64,000 bases of DNA from Undibacterium hunanense (GCF_014284335.1 NZ_JACOGF010000006.1:186001-250000); one strand, 5' to 3'; positions 9,845 to 18,660 are shown, counted from the stretch's first letter. Made by a program: numbers and translations. Notes: generated by a model not told the origin, from the letters alone.

Positions 9845-10872
9845 AGCTTGACGGTGAATACCGCATCCCGGATATTGATACGCTTGGGTATCAATTTCAG
9901 GTCGGCAAAGGTGTCAGCAATATTTTGCTGTTCGCGTATCACCTGTTCGGTAAGTGGTTTGACACCAAAACCGAAACGCGCAGTGGACAATTCAACGATG
10001 CTGTTATCCAGCCCGATCTGAGTTGACAGTATGCTGCTGACTTCTTTCAGGTTTTTTGCACCCCATTCATCGATCTTCGCCAGTTCTTCCAGAACGATGC
10101 GCAAGACCTCGGGATTTTTTTGTGCATAAGGGCGCGCCGCCAGGTAAAACTGGTGATTGCTGACGACACCCTTGCCATCGGCCAGTATCCTGGCACCAAT
10201 CTGTTTTTCTGCAGCGGCCAGGAAAGGATCCCAGATGGCCCAGGCATCCACACTGCCACGTTCAAAAGCTGCCCGTGCATCTGCCGGTGGCAGGAATACG
10301 GTTTCCACATCCTTGTAATTGAGGCCCGCTTTTTCCAGCAGCTTGACCAGCAGGTAATGCACATTCGAACCCTTGTTGAGAGCGACTTTCTTGCCCTTGA
10401 GTTCTGCTATCGATTTCAGTGGGGAATTTTTGGGTACTACGATGGCCTCGCCACCGGGTGCGGGCGGTTCATTACCGACATACAGCAAATCGGCGCCAGC
10501 GGCCTGGGCAAAAATCGGTGGTGCTTCGCCAGTGGTACCGAAATCAATACTGCCTACGTTAAGGCCTTCCAGCAATTGTGGCCCGGCAGGAAATTCTGCC
10601 CACTTCACGTCCACACCCAGCGCAGCCAGGCGCTTATCCAGTGCCCCCGTACCTTTCAGCAAAGTCAGCGTGCCATACTTTTGAAAACCTATGCGCAAGG
10701 TGCCAGGAGCAGGTGCCTTGTTTTGAGCAAAGGCCTTGGGCAATACCACACCAAGGGCCATCGCCGACAGGGCGGACAAACGGCTCAGAGTAAGACGCTT
10801 GGCATCGCGCTGCTGGTGTTTTACCTTATCGCCGGGATTACTTGAAAACAGCTTTTTTTTATCGTCGCTCAT
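9841..10872 (-). CDS. ssuA: Sulfonate-binding periplasmic protein SsuA, copy 2
   Basis: A 343-residue paralogue of the following gene. The N-terminus has a long hydrophilic lead, then KRLTLSRLSALSAMALGVVL ending in AFA, which resembles a twin-arginine signal with Lys-Arg in place of Arg-Arg; ordinary Sec export is also possible. The mature protein contains LRIGFQKYGTLTLLKG, GSIDFGTTGEAPPIFAQ and ADARAAFERGSVDAWAIWDPFLAA, standard for aliphatic sulfonate binders. It is the upstream member of the tandem pair and overlaps it by 4 bases. A 170-base gap separates it from ssuE. Confidence 0.9.
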   Translation of the reverse strand: MSDDKKKLFSSNPGDKVKHQQRDAKRLTLSRLSALSAMALGVVLPKAFAQNKAPAPGTLRIGFQKYGTLTLLKGTGALDKRLAALGVDVKWAEFPAGPQLLEGLNVGSIDFGTTGEAPPIFAQAAGADLLYVGNEPPAPGGEAIVVPKNSPLKSIAELKGKKVALNKGSNVHYLLVKLLEKAGLNYKDVETVFLPPADARAAFERGSVDAWAIWDPFLAAAEKQIGARILADGKGVVSNHQFYLAARPYAQKNPEVLRIVLEELAKIDEWGAKNLKEVSSILSTQIGLDNSIVELSTARFGFGVKPLTEQVIREQQNIADTFADLKLIPKRINIRDAVFTVKL

Positions 10873-10900
10873 ACTTTACTTTCAATTTTGGGCAAGACCT

Positions 10901-10935
10901 CCCCCTGCCGACATGCGCAGCATAAAAACAGGGGG
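10901..10935. other. Inverted repeat before the second ssuA
   Basis: CCCCCTG at 10901-10907 and CAGGGGG at 10929-10935 form perfect 7-base arms around a 21-base loop, 29 bases upstream of the ssuA start at 10872. There is no run of T after it on the minus strand, so it is not a typical terminator. It could be a leader hairpin in the ssuE-ssuA interval. Only the symmetry is seen. Confidence 0.3.
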
Positions 10936-11042
10936 AAAATGCAATTCAGGTATGCAGCTGGAGAATGGCTGCCTTTATAACTACTATGGCTACTGTGGCT
11001 ACTTTATTTGGTGCCAGACATCGTAGATGTATTCAACCTGCG

Positions 11043-11633
11043 TCAACAGGGCAAACCATTCAGGATCGGACTTTGCACAGCCTGTCCGGCTGGCTTGCCG
11101 CGTTGCAAAGACACCAGGCTGTCCAGCAAAAGATGCGTACCGTCCTGTACCCGCCTGGATATCGCATCATCAAGTTGCAGGCCCTGTCCATCTGTCCACA
11201 CAACCTGGCTATCGGTCGCATAGATACTGGACAAAATATGACGTGCCGACAGTGCCGCCAGTACCGGGCGCAAACCGTAATCGAGTGCCAGCATATGCGA
11301 TTGGCTACCACCGGTTGCCACGGGCAGGACTATTTTTCCGTCCAGCCCGTCTTGCGGCAAAATATCCAGAAAACTTTTCAGCAAACCGCTATAGGCCGCC
11401 TTGTAGATCGGCGTAGCGATGACGATGGCCTCGGCCTTAGCCAGCAAGGCTTTGGCAGCCAGCAATTCAGGATCTGAAAAATCCGCATGCAACAAAGCCT
11501 GCGCTGGCAAATCCCGGACATGCAGACTGACAGTACGCTGCCCCAGTTCATTCAGTCTTTCACCGATAAAATTCAGCAAGCGTGCCGACCTTGAAGGAGA
11601 AGAAGGGCTTCCTGATAGCAGCAGTATGGTCAT
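11043..11633 (-). CDS. ssuE: NADPH-dependent FMN reductase SsuE
   Basis: A 196-residue flavodoxin-fold reductase that supplies reduced FMN to SsuD. The N-terminal LLLSGSPSSPSRSARLL is the phosphate-binding loop of the family, and ATPIYKAAYSGLLKSFLDILPQDGL (about residues 95-120) and LPVATGGSQSHMLALDYGLRPVL match SsuE well. The length is that of the family. It follows sbp by 33 bases on the same strand and precedes the ssuA pair, so it probably lies on a transcript starting at sbp. Confidence 0.93.
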   Translation of the reverse strand: MTILLLSGSPSSPSRSARLLNFIGERLNELGQRTVSLHVRDLPAQALLHADFSDPELLAAKALLAKAEAIVIATPIYKAAYSGLLKSFLDILPQDGLDGKIVLPVATGGSQSHMLALDYGLRPVLAALSARHILSSIYATDSQVVWTDGQGLQLDDAISRRVQDGTHLLLDSLVSLQRGKPAGQAVQSPILNGLPC

Positions 11634-11666
11634 GATCGTGCTTTCTATAGCGTCCGCAGCAAATAA

Positions 11667-12680
11667 TTACTTTTTGCCCGGTTGATAAATCTGGTCGAAG
11701 ATACCGCCATCTGCAAAATGTTCTTTTTGCGCCTTGGTCCAGCCGCCGAAGGTGTCATCAATTGTGAACAGTTTCACTTTGGGGAATTGCGCCGCATATT
11801 TTTTCGACGCTTTTTCTGTAGTGGGACGGTAGTAATGCTTGGCGATGGTGTCCTGGCCTTCGTCGGTGTACAGATAGTTCAGGTAAGCCTCTGCCACTTT
11901 ACGGGTACCACGGCGATCCGCCACCTTATCAACGACAGCAACAGATGGCTCCGCCAGGATACTGGTGGACGGCGCAACGATTTCTACTTTGTCCGGGCCC
12001 AGTTCCTTGATCGCCAGCAGGGCTTCGTTTTCCCAGGCCAGCAAGACATCTCCGATGCCGCGCTCAACAAAAGTCGTTGTCGCACCACGTGCACCGGAAT
12101 CCAGTACGGGTACGTTTTTATACAGCTTGGACAAGAATTCCTTGGCTGTTGCTTCGCTGCCGCCAGGTAGTTTCAGGGCATAACCCCAGGCTGCCAGATG
12201 GTTCCAGCGGGCACCGCCAGAAGTTTTTGGGTTAGGTGTAATCACAGAAACACCAGGCTTGACGATATCAGCCCAATCCTTGATACCTTTAGGATTACCC
12301 TTGCGCACCAGGAACACGATAGTGGAAGAATAAGGGGACGCATTGTGCGGCAAACGCTTTTGCCATGCTTTATCAAGCAAACCTTTTTCTGCCAGCGCGT
12401 CAGTGTCATACGCCAGGGCCAGTGTGACCACATCGGCATCCAGACCATCAATCACGGCACGCGCCTGCTTGCCGGAACCACCATGCGATTGCTTGATGGT
12501 AACGTTGTCGCCGGTTTTTGCCTTCCATTGCTTGGCAAACGCCTGATTCACATCCTGATACAACTCACGGGTAGGGTCATACGACACATTGAGCAGGGTC
12601 ACATCAGCCGCATGCGCCACAGCAGAAAAAGTACCTATGGCGGCAAGAGAAACAGCGAGGAATATTTTTTTGATAGTCAT
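11667..12680 (-). CDS. sbp: Periplasmic sulfate-binding protein Sbp
   Basis: A 337-residue periplasmic protein with a cleavable signal peptide (about residues 1-24, ending AHA-AD). The mature sequence has the sulfate-binding protein features [47 protein letters not shown], and [22 protein letters not shown]. It delivers sulfate to CysTWA, which is encoded about 7 kb downstream on the same strand. It is the first gene of the apparent sbp-ssuE-ssuAA-ssuDCB series. The promoter region contains an inverted repeat resembling that before cysT. Confidence 0.95.
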   Translation of the reverse strand: MTIKKIFLAVSLAAIGTFSAVAHAADVTLLNVSYDPTRELYQDVNQAFAKQWKAKTGDNVTIKQSHGGSGKQARAVIDGLDADVVTLALAYDTDALAEKGLLDKAWQKRLPHNASPYSSTIVFLVRKGNPKGIKDWADIVKPGVSVITPNPKTSGGARWNHLAAWGYALKLPGGSEATAKEFLSKLYKNVPVLDSGARGATTTFVERGIGDVLLAWENEALLAIKELGPDKVEIVAPSTSILAEPSVAVVDKVADRRGTRKVAEAYLNYLYTDEGQDTIAKHYYRPTTEKASKKYAAQFPKVKLFTIDDTFGGWTKAQKEHFADGGIFDQIYQPGKK

Positions 12681-12734
12681 CTGTACGTCCTGAAGTAAGA
12701 ATATTTTTATGAGGACTACAGAATAAATCGAGGC

Positions 12735-12772
12735 TATATAAATTAAAACGAAGTGTTTCGATGTTTTATATA
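12735..12772. promoter_or_regulatory. Candidate CysB operator upstream of sbp
   Basis: An imperfect inverted repeat: TATATAAATTAAAAC at the left and GTTTTATATA at the right (12763-12772), enclosing CGAAGTGTTTCG. It lies 55-92 bases upstream of the sbp start, matching the location of the repeat before cysT, and shares the AAAACGAA and TATATA elements with it. Assignment to CysB is inference from the sulfur context. Confidence 0.45.
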
Positions 12773-12829
12773 CGATTTATGCATAAGCAGGTGCAATCGC
12801 CTGCAACAAAAGGCAAGACCAATGAACTC

Positions 12830-12880
12830 ACCACAGAGGCACGGAGACAAAAAATGGGAACAAAACGGGCACAGAGGCGG
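12830..12880. repeat. CACAGAG-type intergenic repeat, locus A
   Basis: The segment contains ACCACAGAGGCACGGAGAC and, after 16 bases, GGGCACAGAGGCGG. It belongs to the same repeat family as the more complete copies at 15729-15819 and 25303-25433. It lacks the opposite arm, so it looks like a partial or decayed member. Confidence 0.5.
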
Positions 12881-13059
12881 TAATTGTGGACTGTAGTCAA
12901 AAAAACTTCCCTGTCAGCCGTTCATTGTGTTTTTATCTATTAACATCCATTTACCAATAGATGGCTAAGCCACTGATTTCGCTACAAAATTGCATACTTT
13001 TGATCTACATTTTTTCTAAAACTGAGCTAAGATGACATCATCTTTTTCAGGAGTTAGCC

Positions 13060-13626
13060 ATGCTGCGACGCACACCGATACAACTTGCTGTTTTTCTGGG
13101 TCTGATTAGCTGCTCCTTGGGTGCCTGGGCGGATACTGGTGATGCCTGCCCTGCGGTGCTGAACCATAAATTCAAACGCCTGCAGGATGAAGCGTCGCAA
13201 GATCTTTGCCAGTACAAGGGCAAGGTAGCGCTGGTTGTGAACACTGCCAGTTATTGTGGTTTTACCAAGCAATATGAAGGGCTGGAGGCGATGTATGCCA
13301 AATACAGCGAAAAAGGCCTGGTCGTCTTGGGTTTCCCGTCCAATGACTTCGGCAAGCAGGAACCTGGCAACGATCAGCAGATCGCTGATTTCTGCTTTAA
13401 CACCTACGGTGTGAAGTTCCCCATGTTCACCAAAACCTCGGTCATGGGCAAGGATGTCAATCCGCTGCATGCGCAATTGATCAAGGCCACAGGCACGACA
13501 CCGAAATGGAATTTCTATAAATACCTGATCGATCGTAAAGGCAATGTCGTGGCTGCCTATTCCAGCGTGACAACACCTGATGATAAAAAACTGGTGGCTG
13601 ACGTAGAAAAAGCCCTGGCGCAATAA
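13060..13626 (+). CDS. Periplasmic thiol (glutathione) peroxidase
   Basis: A 188-residue glutathione peroxidase family protein with an N-terminal signal peptide (about residues 1-24, ending AWA-DT), so it is exported. The catalytic block NTASYCGFTKQYEGLE places Cys, not selenocysteine, at the active site (about residue 67). The second family block GFPSNDFGKQEPGNDQQIADFC gives the conserved Gln, and WNFYKYLID supplies the Trp/Asn. It reduces peroxides with thioredoxin or glutathione as donor; which one is not readable. The ATG follows CAGGAG. It stands alone, convergent with the IclR gene. Confidence 0.92.
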   Translation: MLRRTPIQLAVFLGLISCSLGAWADTGDACPAVLNHKFKRLQDEASQDLCQYKGKVALVVNTASYCGFTKQYEGLEAMYAKYSEKGLVVLGFPSNDFGKQEPGNDQQIADFCFNTYGVKFPMFTKTSVMGKDVNPLHAQLIKATGTTPKWNFYKYLIDRKGNVVAAYSSVTTPDDKKLVADVEKALAQ

Positions 13627-13638
13627 TAATGATCTAAC

Positions 13639-13667
13639 GCGCATTTCATCGCCATGGTGAAATGCGC
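13639..13667. terminator. Hairpin between convergent gpx and IclR genes
   Basis: GCGCATTTCA (13639-13648) and TGAAATGCGC (13658-13667) form a perfect 10-base stem with a 9-base loop in the 58-base gap between two convergent genes. The location fits a bidirectional transcription stop, although no T run follows on the plus strand. Confidence 0.55.
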
Positions 13668-13684
13668 CTTGCAAGAACTCAGGA

Positions 13685-14476
13685 TCAACCGGGCATATAA
13701 CCCAGTTGATGCGATACCCTGCTGGCACTGTCACGCAGGGCAAGCGCCAGCTCCCCTTTCCAGTCTGCATCAAAACTGCCTTTTGGGCCGGTTGCCGTCA
13801 TTACCAGGCTAAGCGCACCGGTATGATCAAACACAGGCGCACTCAAGGCATTGATGCCTGGAATGGGCAAGCCCTGGGCGCGCGCCAAGCCTTGCTGACG
13901 CACTTCCGCCAGTACACTGGCAATATCCTGGCTATTCAGTTGTACACCGGCCTGCCCTATCACCAGCTCATCCTGCATTTCCCTGGCAATCACCTTATCT
14001 ACCAGTGCTACTGGCAGGAAAGCGGAAAACACCAGGCCAGTGGCCGTACCCAGCATGGACATGACCGTACCCGCATGCATGTTGACATGAATCGGGCGGC
14101 TCGATTCTGCAATATAGATCACGGTAGGCCCATGGCTACCCCAGACTGCCAGCGCCACCGTCTGGTCTATGCTGGCCGCCAGCCGCGTGGCTTCGGGTAT
14201 CGCCAGTTTCACCGGCGACATCTGTTGCAGGCTGACCAGCCCCATTTGCAGGGCAAACGGGCCAAGCTGGTAAGCGCCAGTCGCGCCATCCTGCTGTACC
14301 AGACCCAATTTACCGAAACTGACCAGATAGGCATGCGCCTTGGATGCTGGCATACCACTGTCACGCGCCAGATCACCCAGCGACATGGCACGGCCAGAAC
14401 TGACCAGTGCATTCAGGAGCAGGCCACCCACCTCGATGGCACCGATGCCGCGTCTTTCCTTGTTTTTTTCTGTCAT
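13685..14476 (-). CDS. IclR-family transcriptional regulator
   Basis: A 263-residue IclR-type regulator: N-terminal winged helix-turn-helix (about residues 15-70, SLGDLARDSGMPASKAHAYL) and a C-terminal effector-binding GAF-like domain (from about residue 85). Members control catabolic operons in response to aromatic or short-chain acids. It is divergent from the hydrolase, flavin monooxygenase and DUF2783 genes at 14745-17781, its likely target. A MITE-like insert lies in the shared promoter region and might affect expression of either side. Confidence 0.9.
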   Translation of the reverse strand: MTEKNKERRGIGAIEVGGLLLNALVSSGRAMSLGDLARDSGMPASKAHAYLVSFGKLGLVQQDGATGAYQLGPFALQMGLVSLQQMSPVKLAIPEATRLAASIDQTVALAVWGSHGPTVIYIAESSRPIHVNMHAGTVMSMLGTATGLVFSAFLPVALVDKVIAREMQDELVIGQAGVQLNSQDIASVLAEVRQQGLARAQGLPIPGINALSAPVFDHTGALSLVMTATGPKGSFDADWKGELALALRDSASRVSHQLGYMPG

Positions 14477-14570
14477 CTGAGCCTCTGATTACCCTGAATT
14501 GCACTTGAATACATTTTACTATTAACAAATGCATTTACAAATAACGAATTAATGCTTATTCTTGTTTTAG

Positions 14571-14687
14571 TAGGACTTACGCAAAATTGTCCCAGCAAGG
14601 CGTCAGCGACGCAGACAGTACTTTAGTACCGAATCTTACTAAATGCGGGAGCTGCAACGCAGTTGGGGCGGTTTTGCGTAAGTCCTA
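14571..14687. mobile_element. MITE-like element, 117 bases
   Basis: Bounded by terminal inverted repeats TAGGACTTACGCAAAA (14571-14586) and its complement (ending at 14687), and flanked by a direct repeat TTTAG (14566-14570 and 14688-14692) that looks like a 5-base target duplication. There is no coding capacity. The interior (CCCAGCAAGG, CGTCAGCGACGCAGACAG, TACTTTAGTAC) reappears inverted in the element at 24630-24814. It is presumably mobilised by a transposase elsewhere in the genome. Confidence 0.8.
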
Positions 14688-14744
14688 TTTAGTTAACTTG
14701 CTCAATTGTTGGGCAAATCTAAAACCGACTACAAGGATGTTGTC

Positions 14745-15707
14745 ATGACAACCAAGCAATTTGCTTCCCACGCCGATCTGGAAGAAAAGAAAGTCAGCTT
14801 CCAGCAACTGTCCGAACATGCCTATGCCTATACAGCAGAGGGTGATCCCAATACCGGCATCATTATCGGTGACGATGCGGTGATGGTCATCGATACCCAG
14901 GCCACGCCCATCATGGCGCAGGATGTCGTGCGGCGCATCCGTGAAGTCACCGACAAACCCATCAAGTATGTTGTGATGTCACACTACCACGCAGTACGGG
15001 TGCTGGGCGCCAGCGGCTACGTGGCCGAAGGCCTGGAGCATATCATCGCCAGCCGCGATACCTATGACCTGATCGTTGAACGTGGCGAAGCCGATATGAA
15101 GAGCGAGATAGGCCGCTTCCCGCGTCTGTTCCGTGCGGTGGAAAGCGTGCCTGGCCTGACCTGGCCGACCATCACCTTCAAGGGCGAAATGTCGATCTGG
15201 CTGGGTAAGCTGGAAGTGAAAATCATGCAGGTCGGACGTGGCCATACCAAAGGAGATACCATCGTCTGGCTACCGCAAGAGAAAGTCTTGTTCTCTGGCG
15301 ACCTGGTCGAATTTGGCGCAACGCCGTATGCCGGTGACGCCTATTATTCAGACTGGCCGCAAACCCTGAGCAATCTGGAAGCCATGCAGGCCGATAAACT
15401 GGTACCAGGTCGCGGTGCCGCCCTGACTTCACCCGAACTGGTGGCAGCAGGCCTGAGTGAAACCCGGTCTTTCATCAGCGATCTGTTTGCCAGTGTCAAG
15501 GCAGGGCAGCAGCAACAGCATGACCTGAATACCATTTATAAAAATACTTATGCGACTCTGAAACCCAAGTACGGTCACTGGGTGATTTTTGATCATTGTC
15601 TGCCGTTTGATGTGACGCGTGCGTTTGATGAAGCGTCGGGGCATGTTGATCCGCGTGTCTGGACGGCGGAACGGGATGTTGAAATGTGGAAGAGTCTGGA
15701 GGGATAA
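14745..15707 (+). CDS. Metallo-beta-lactamase-fold hydrolase with altered metal site
   Basis: A 320-residue protein of the metallo-beta-lactamase fold. The usual HxHxDH motif reads HYHAVR (residues 80-85), so the Asp and third His are absent. GRGHTKGD (H167) and FSGDLVE (D186) are kept, and the usual GHG near residue 223 is GRG. This suggests a one-metal or non-canonical centre; I recall the same HYHAVRVLG pattern in related proteins next to aromatic monooxygenases, so it is likely a subfamily trait. The ATG at 14745 has AAGGA upstream, better than the ATG at 14706. It heads the operon with the flavin monooxygenase, suggesting hydrolysis of a catabolic intermediate. Confidence 0.85.
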   Translation: MTTKQFASHADLEEKKVSFQQLSEHAYAYTAEGDPNTGIIIGDDAVMVIDTQATPIMAQDVVRRIREVTDKPIKYVVMSHYHAVRVLGASGYVAEGLEHIIASRDTYDLIVERGEADMKSEIGRFPRLFRAVESVPGLTWPTITFKGEMSIWLGKLEVKIMQVGRGHTKGDTIVWLPQEKVLFSGDLVEFGATPYAGDAYYSDWPQTLSNLEAMQADKLVPGRGAALTSPELVAAGLSETRSFISDLFASVKAGQQQQHDLNTIYKNTYATLKPKYGHWVIFDHCLPFDVTRAFDEASGHVDPRVWTAERDVEMWKSLEG

Positions 15708-15728
15708 TTTTTCAAGTTCAAGACCTCT

Positions 15729-15819
15729 CAACACAGAGACACAGAGGAACTGAATCACAGAGAAAAGCAAGAGAAAAACTTTTCGTGCCATCTATGTCGT
15801 AGACCTCTCTGTGTCTTTT
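15729..15819. repeat. CACAGAG-type intergenic repeat, locus B
   Basis: Left arm CACAGAGACACAGAGGAAC and GAATCACAGAGAAAAGCAAG; right arm GACCTCTCTGTGTCTTTTC. The inverse arms could fold into a stem between the hydrolase and monooxygenase genes. It shares the CACAGAGAAAAGCAA core with the larger copy at 25303-25433. Confidence 0.6.
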
Positions 15820-15854
15820 CGTCTTCGCTTTAATGTCGTAGCGGGAGCTTCATT

Positions 15855-17567
15855 TTGCTTAGCACTTATCAATATCAAAAGTTTCCTTATCTGACTCCGC
15901 CTGAATTGCAGACGGAGGATATTACCCGTCGTCAGGTCATCATCGTGGGTGCCGGGCCGGTGGGCCTGGCGGCGGCGATAGACTGTAAGTTGCAGGGGCT
16001 GGATGTGCTGGTGCTGGATGATGATGATACGGTCTCGGTCGGTTCACGCGGTCTGTGTTATGCCAAACGCACGCTGGAAATACTCGACAGGCTGGGTGTG
16101 GCAGATGCCGTACGCAACAAGGGTGTGGAATGGAATGTAGGGCGCACCTTTTTTCGCAAGGATGAAGTATTCAATTTCAACCTGTTGCCGGTGGTGGATC
16201 ACAAGCACCCGGGCATGGTGAATTTGCAGCAATATTATCTGGAAGAGTTTCTGGTACGGCGGGCGATAGAATTGGGCGTGGAATTGCGCTGGAAAAATCG
16301 TGTGACTGCGGTGGAACCAACAACAGAATTTTCTACCCTACACATTGAGACAGCCGATGGCAGTTATGCCATGCAGGCTGACTGGCTGATCGCTTGCGAC
16401 GGCGCACGCAGCCCGATACGCCAGATGCTGGGACTGGAAGTTGAAGGTAAGGTCTTCATGGACCGTTTTCTGATTGCCGACGTGCTCATGAAGGCAGATT
16501 TTCCGGCAGAGCGCTGGTTCTGGTTTGACCCACCCTTCCATCCCAATCAGTCAGTATTGCTGCACCGCGAAGCCGACAATGTCTGGCGTATCGATTTTCA
16601 ACTGGGTTGGGATGCCGATCCGGTGGAAGAACGCAAACCGGAAAACGTTATCCCGCGCATCAAGGCCATGCTGGGTGATGACAGGGAATTTGAGCTGGAG
16701 TGGGTCAGCGTCTATACCTTCCAGTGCCGTCGCATGGAAAAATTTCGCCACGGCCGTATACTGTTTGCCGGTGATGCAGCGCACCAGGTATCACCGTTTG
16801 GAGCACGTGGTGCCAATTCCGGCATACAGGACGCGGACAATCTGGTCTGGAAGCTGAAACTGGTCATTGACGGCCTGGCTACAGAAGGTTTACTGGACAG
16901 TTATTCGGACGAACGCGTCTTTGCGGCCGATGACAATCTTTTGAATTCCACCCGTTCCACCGATTTCATCACACCCAAAAGTACCGTCAGCAAATGTTTC
17001 CGGAATGCGGTGCTGGAACTGGCGCGAGAACATGCCTTTGCCCGCAAGCTGGTGAATTCCGGACGGCTGTCGGTGCCCAGTATATTAAAGTTATCCAAGT
17101 TGAATACAACCGACAGCGATGTATTTGCTGGTCAGCTACAACTGGGTGCTGCGGTGGAAGACGGCCCGGTCATTTATCAGGGCAAGGCAGGTTACCTGCT
17201 TGAACTGTTGCAGCATCATTTTTATGGCCTGTATTTTTGTGAAGATGCCAGCCAGATTCCGGCAGAAACCCTGGCCGGGTTTGCCGCATTGAAAGGGCTG
17301 CCCGTACCGGTGCATACCTTCATCATCAGCGCCACTGCGACTGCGGTTGGGCGCGACGATTATCAGGTAGTGCATGACTTCAAGGGTCTGCTAGCCGAAC
17401 GCTATGATGCAAACATTGCCACGCACGCGGGCTATTATCTGCTGCGACCAGACCAGCACCTGGCAGCACGCTGGCGTCAGTTTGATCTGGGGAAAGTGCT
17501 TGCCGCACTCGCTCGCGCCACCTCATGCCAGGAAGGACATGGTCATGCCATTACAACTACAGCCTAA
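15855..17567 (+). CDS. FAD-dependent aromatic monooxygenase, MhpA-like
   Basis: A 570-residue class A flavoprotein hydroxylase. The Rossmann dinucleotide motif VIIVGAGPVGLAAAIDC sits near residue 30, the DG motif IACDGARSPIRQMLGL near 180, and the GD motif GRILFAGDAAHQVSPFGARG near 305. A C-terminal thioredoxin-like extension is present, as in phenol and 3-(3-hydroxyphenyl)propionate hydroxylases. It would hydroxylate a phenolic acid with NAD(P)H and O2. The context with an IclR regulator, a hydrolase and DUF2783 fits an aromatic degradation operon whose ring-cleavage genes are not in the window. The exact substrate is unknown. Confidence 0.88.
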   Translation: MLSTYQYQKFPYLTPPELQTEDITRRQVIIVGAGPVGLAAAIDCKLQGLDVLVLDDDDTVSVGSRGLCYAKRTLEILDRLGVADAVRNKGVEWNVGRTFFRKDEVFNFNLLPVVDHKHPGMVNLQQYYLEEFLVRRAIELGVELRWKNRVTAVEPTTEFSTLHIETADGSYAMQADWLIACDGARSPIRQMLGLEVEGKVFMDRFLIADVLMKADFPAERWFWFDPPFHPNQSVLLHREADNVWRIDFQLGWDADPVEERKPENVIPRIKAMLGDDREFELEWVSVYTFQCRRMEKFRHGRILFAGDAAHQVSPFGARGANSGIQDADNLVWKLKLVIDGLATEGLLDSYSDERVFAADDNLLNSTRSTDFITPKSTVSKCFRNAVLELAREHAFARKLVNSGRLSVPSILKLSKLNTTDSDVFAGQLQLGAAVEDGPVIYQGKAGYLLELLQHHFYGLYFCEDASQIPAETLAGFAALKGLPVPVHTFIISATATAVGRDDYQVVHDFKGLLAERYDANIATHAGYYLLRPDQHLAARWRQFDLGKVLAALARATSCQEGHGHAITTTA

Positions 17568-17781
17568 TTTTCATTACGCCGACATCAGCAAACAACAGGG
17601 TTTGCGTGAACACGTCGCCGGGGATGATTTTTACCAAATGCTGATTGATGCCCACCGCGATCTCAGCGATGAAGACAGCAGCAAGCTGAATGCAAAACTG
17701 ATCTTGCTGCTGGCGAATCATATCGGTGAACTGGACACCCTGGCGCAGGCTCTGAGCCTGGCCGCAGGTAAGAAAGCTTAA
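17545..17781 (+). CDS. DUF2783 small protein
   Basis: A 78-residue cytoplasmic protein starting with MPLQLQPNFHYADISKQQG, with a predicted helical core DDFYQMLIDAHRDLSDEDSSKLNAKLILLLANHIGELDTL. I recognise it as the DUF2783 type that accompanies flavin monooxygenases of this kind; no function is established. The ATG at 17545 follows GGAAGG by 8 bases and overlaps the last 23 bases of the monooxygenase gene, so the two are likely translationally coupled. It ends overlapping the convergent TetR gene by 4 bases. Confidence 0.8.
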   Translation: MPLQLQPNFHYADISKQQGLREHVAGDDFYQMLIDAHRDLSDEDSSKLNAKLILLLANHIGELDTLAQALSLAAGKKA

Positions 17782-18398
17782 ACCTTTCTAGCCTGCTCGG
17801 ATAAAAATCCACCTATCGTCGCATGCACCATGGAATCAACGATTTGTTCGTGACTGAGGCGTTTATCACGTAGCAGAAATTCCATCGTCGGGTCACAGGC
17901 ACGTGAATACAGGGTGTACACCAGTACGTCATCCGGTACATGCGGCGTCAGCGCGCCCTGCTCACGTGCCTTGGCAACCAGCGCATAAAAGCGTTTGTTG
18001 ACACGCAAAGCCACCATCACATAATCCAGATTCAGCATCAGGCTGCGCTGTAGGGCCAGGCTGGTGGATGGCAGATGCGGAACCCCACCTTGCAAACGCA
18101 GGCGCAAAGACCAGGCCAGCACATGCCTGATCTTGTCGATGGCACTCAAATCTTCCGCCAACGTATCAAGTTCTGCCAGGGTTGCCTTCAACAGGCGCGT
18201 CAGAGCTGCAGCAGCCAATTTTTCCTTGGAAGAAAAATGCTTGTACAGGCTCCCCTTCGCAATGCCAACGGCATCGGCCACGTCATCCATGGTCATCAGG
18301 TCATAGCCTTTTTCTGACAAAAGACGATTCACCGCATCAATGATGGCTTCTTCACGCGCATCAAACTGTTGTTTTTTAAAAGGAATTCTAATTTCCAT
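17778..18398 (-). CDS. TetR-family transcriptional regulator
   Basis: A 206-residue TetR-type repressor. The N-terminal helix-turn-helix covers about residues 15-60 (AIIDAVNRLLSEKGYDLMTMDDVADAVGIAKGSLYKHFSSKEKL), followed by a helical ligand-binding domain. A perfect 16-base palindrome 40 bases upstream of its start is a good operator for autoregulation. It is divergent from the lipid-modification operon starting at 18712, but the palindrome lies near its own start rather than near that operon, so control of the operon is possible but not shown. Confidence 0.9.
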   Translation of the reverse strand: MEIRIPFKKQQFDAREEAIIDAVNRLLSEKGYDLMTMDDVADAVGIAKGSLYKHFSSKEKLAAAALTRLLKATLAELDTLAEDLSAIDKIRHVLAWSLRLRLQGGVPHLPSTSLALQRSLMLNLDYVMVALRVNKRFYALVAKAREQGALTPHVPDDVLVYTLYSRACDPTMEFLLRDKRLSHEQIVDSMVHATIGGFLSEQARKV

Positions 18399-18437
18399 TA
18401 TTTTTTCTGCACAAGTAAAAACTTTGTAGTATATTTT

Positions 18438-18453
18438 GTGACTGGCCAGTCAC
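18438..18453. promoter_or_regulatory. TetR-type operator palindrome
   Basis: GTGACTGGCCAGTCAC is a perfect 16-base palindrome located 40-55 bases upstream of the TetR start. Its size and position match TetR-family operators. A further half-site-like AGTCAC occurs at 18468-18473. Confidence 0.7.
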
Positions 18454-18660
18454 GTTTTGAAATTCATAGTCACATTCTAGCGCACTAAGCAAGTTTTGCA
18501 CGGATCTCACCGTTTAATTATTAACACGCCGTTAGCAGGCCTGTGAATCCGAAAATAAAAATTTTGCGTATGTATTGATATGAATCATTAACAAGCTCGA
18601 ATTTGGTGTACATTTTGCAATGTATTTGCAATTTGCTATCAAGCCAGATAATTGGTCTGC

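Larger units (their letters stand above)
12681..13059. other. Intergenic region between sbp and glutathione peroxidase
   Basis: This 379-base divergent interval holds the putative sbp operator (12735-12772) and a CACAGAG-type repeat (12830-12880). Its right end carries the AGGAG ribosome binding site of the peroxidase gene, just before 13060. I see no coding frame in it. Confidence 0.6.

Noticed and set aside
13060-13626. Possible selenoprotein glutathione peroxidase
   Set aside because: The active site codon is Cys (NTASYCGFT) and there is no in-frame TGA.
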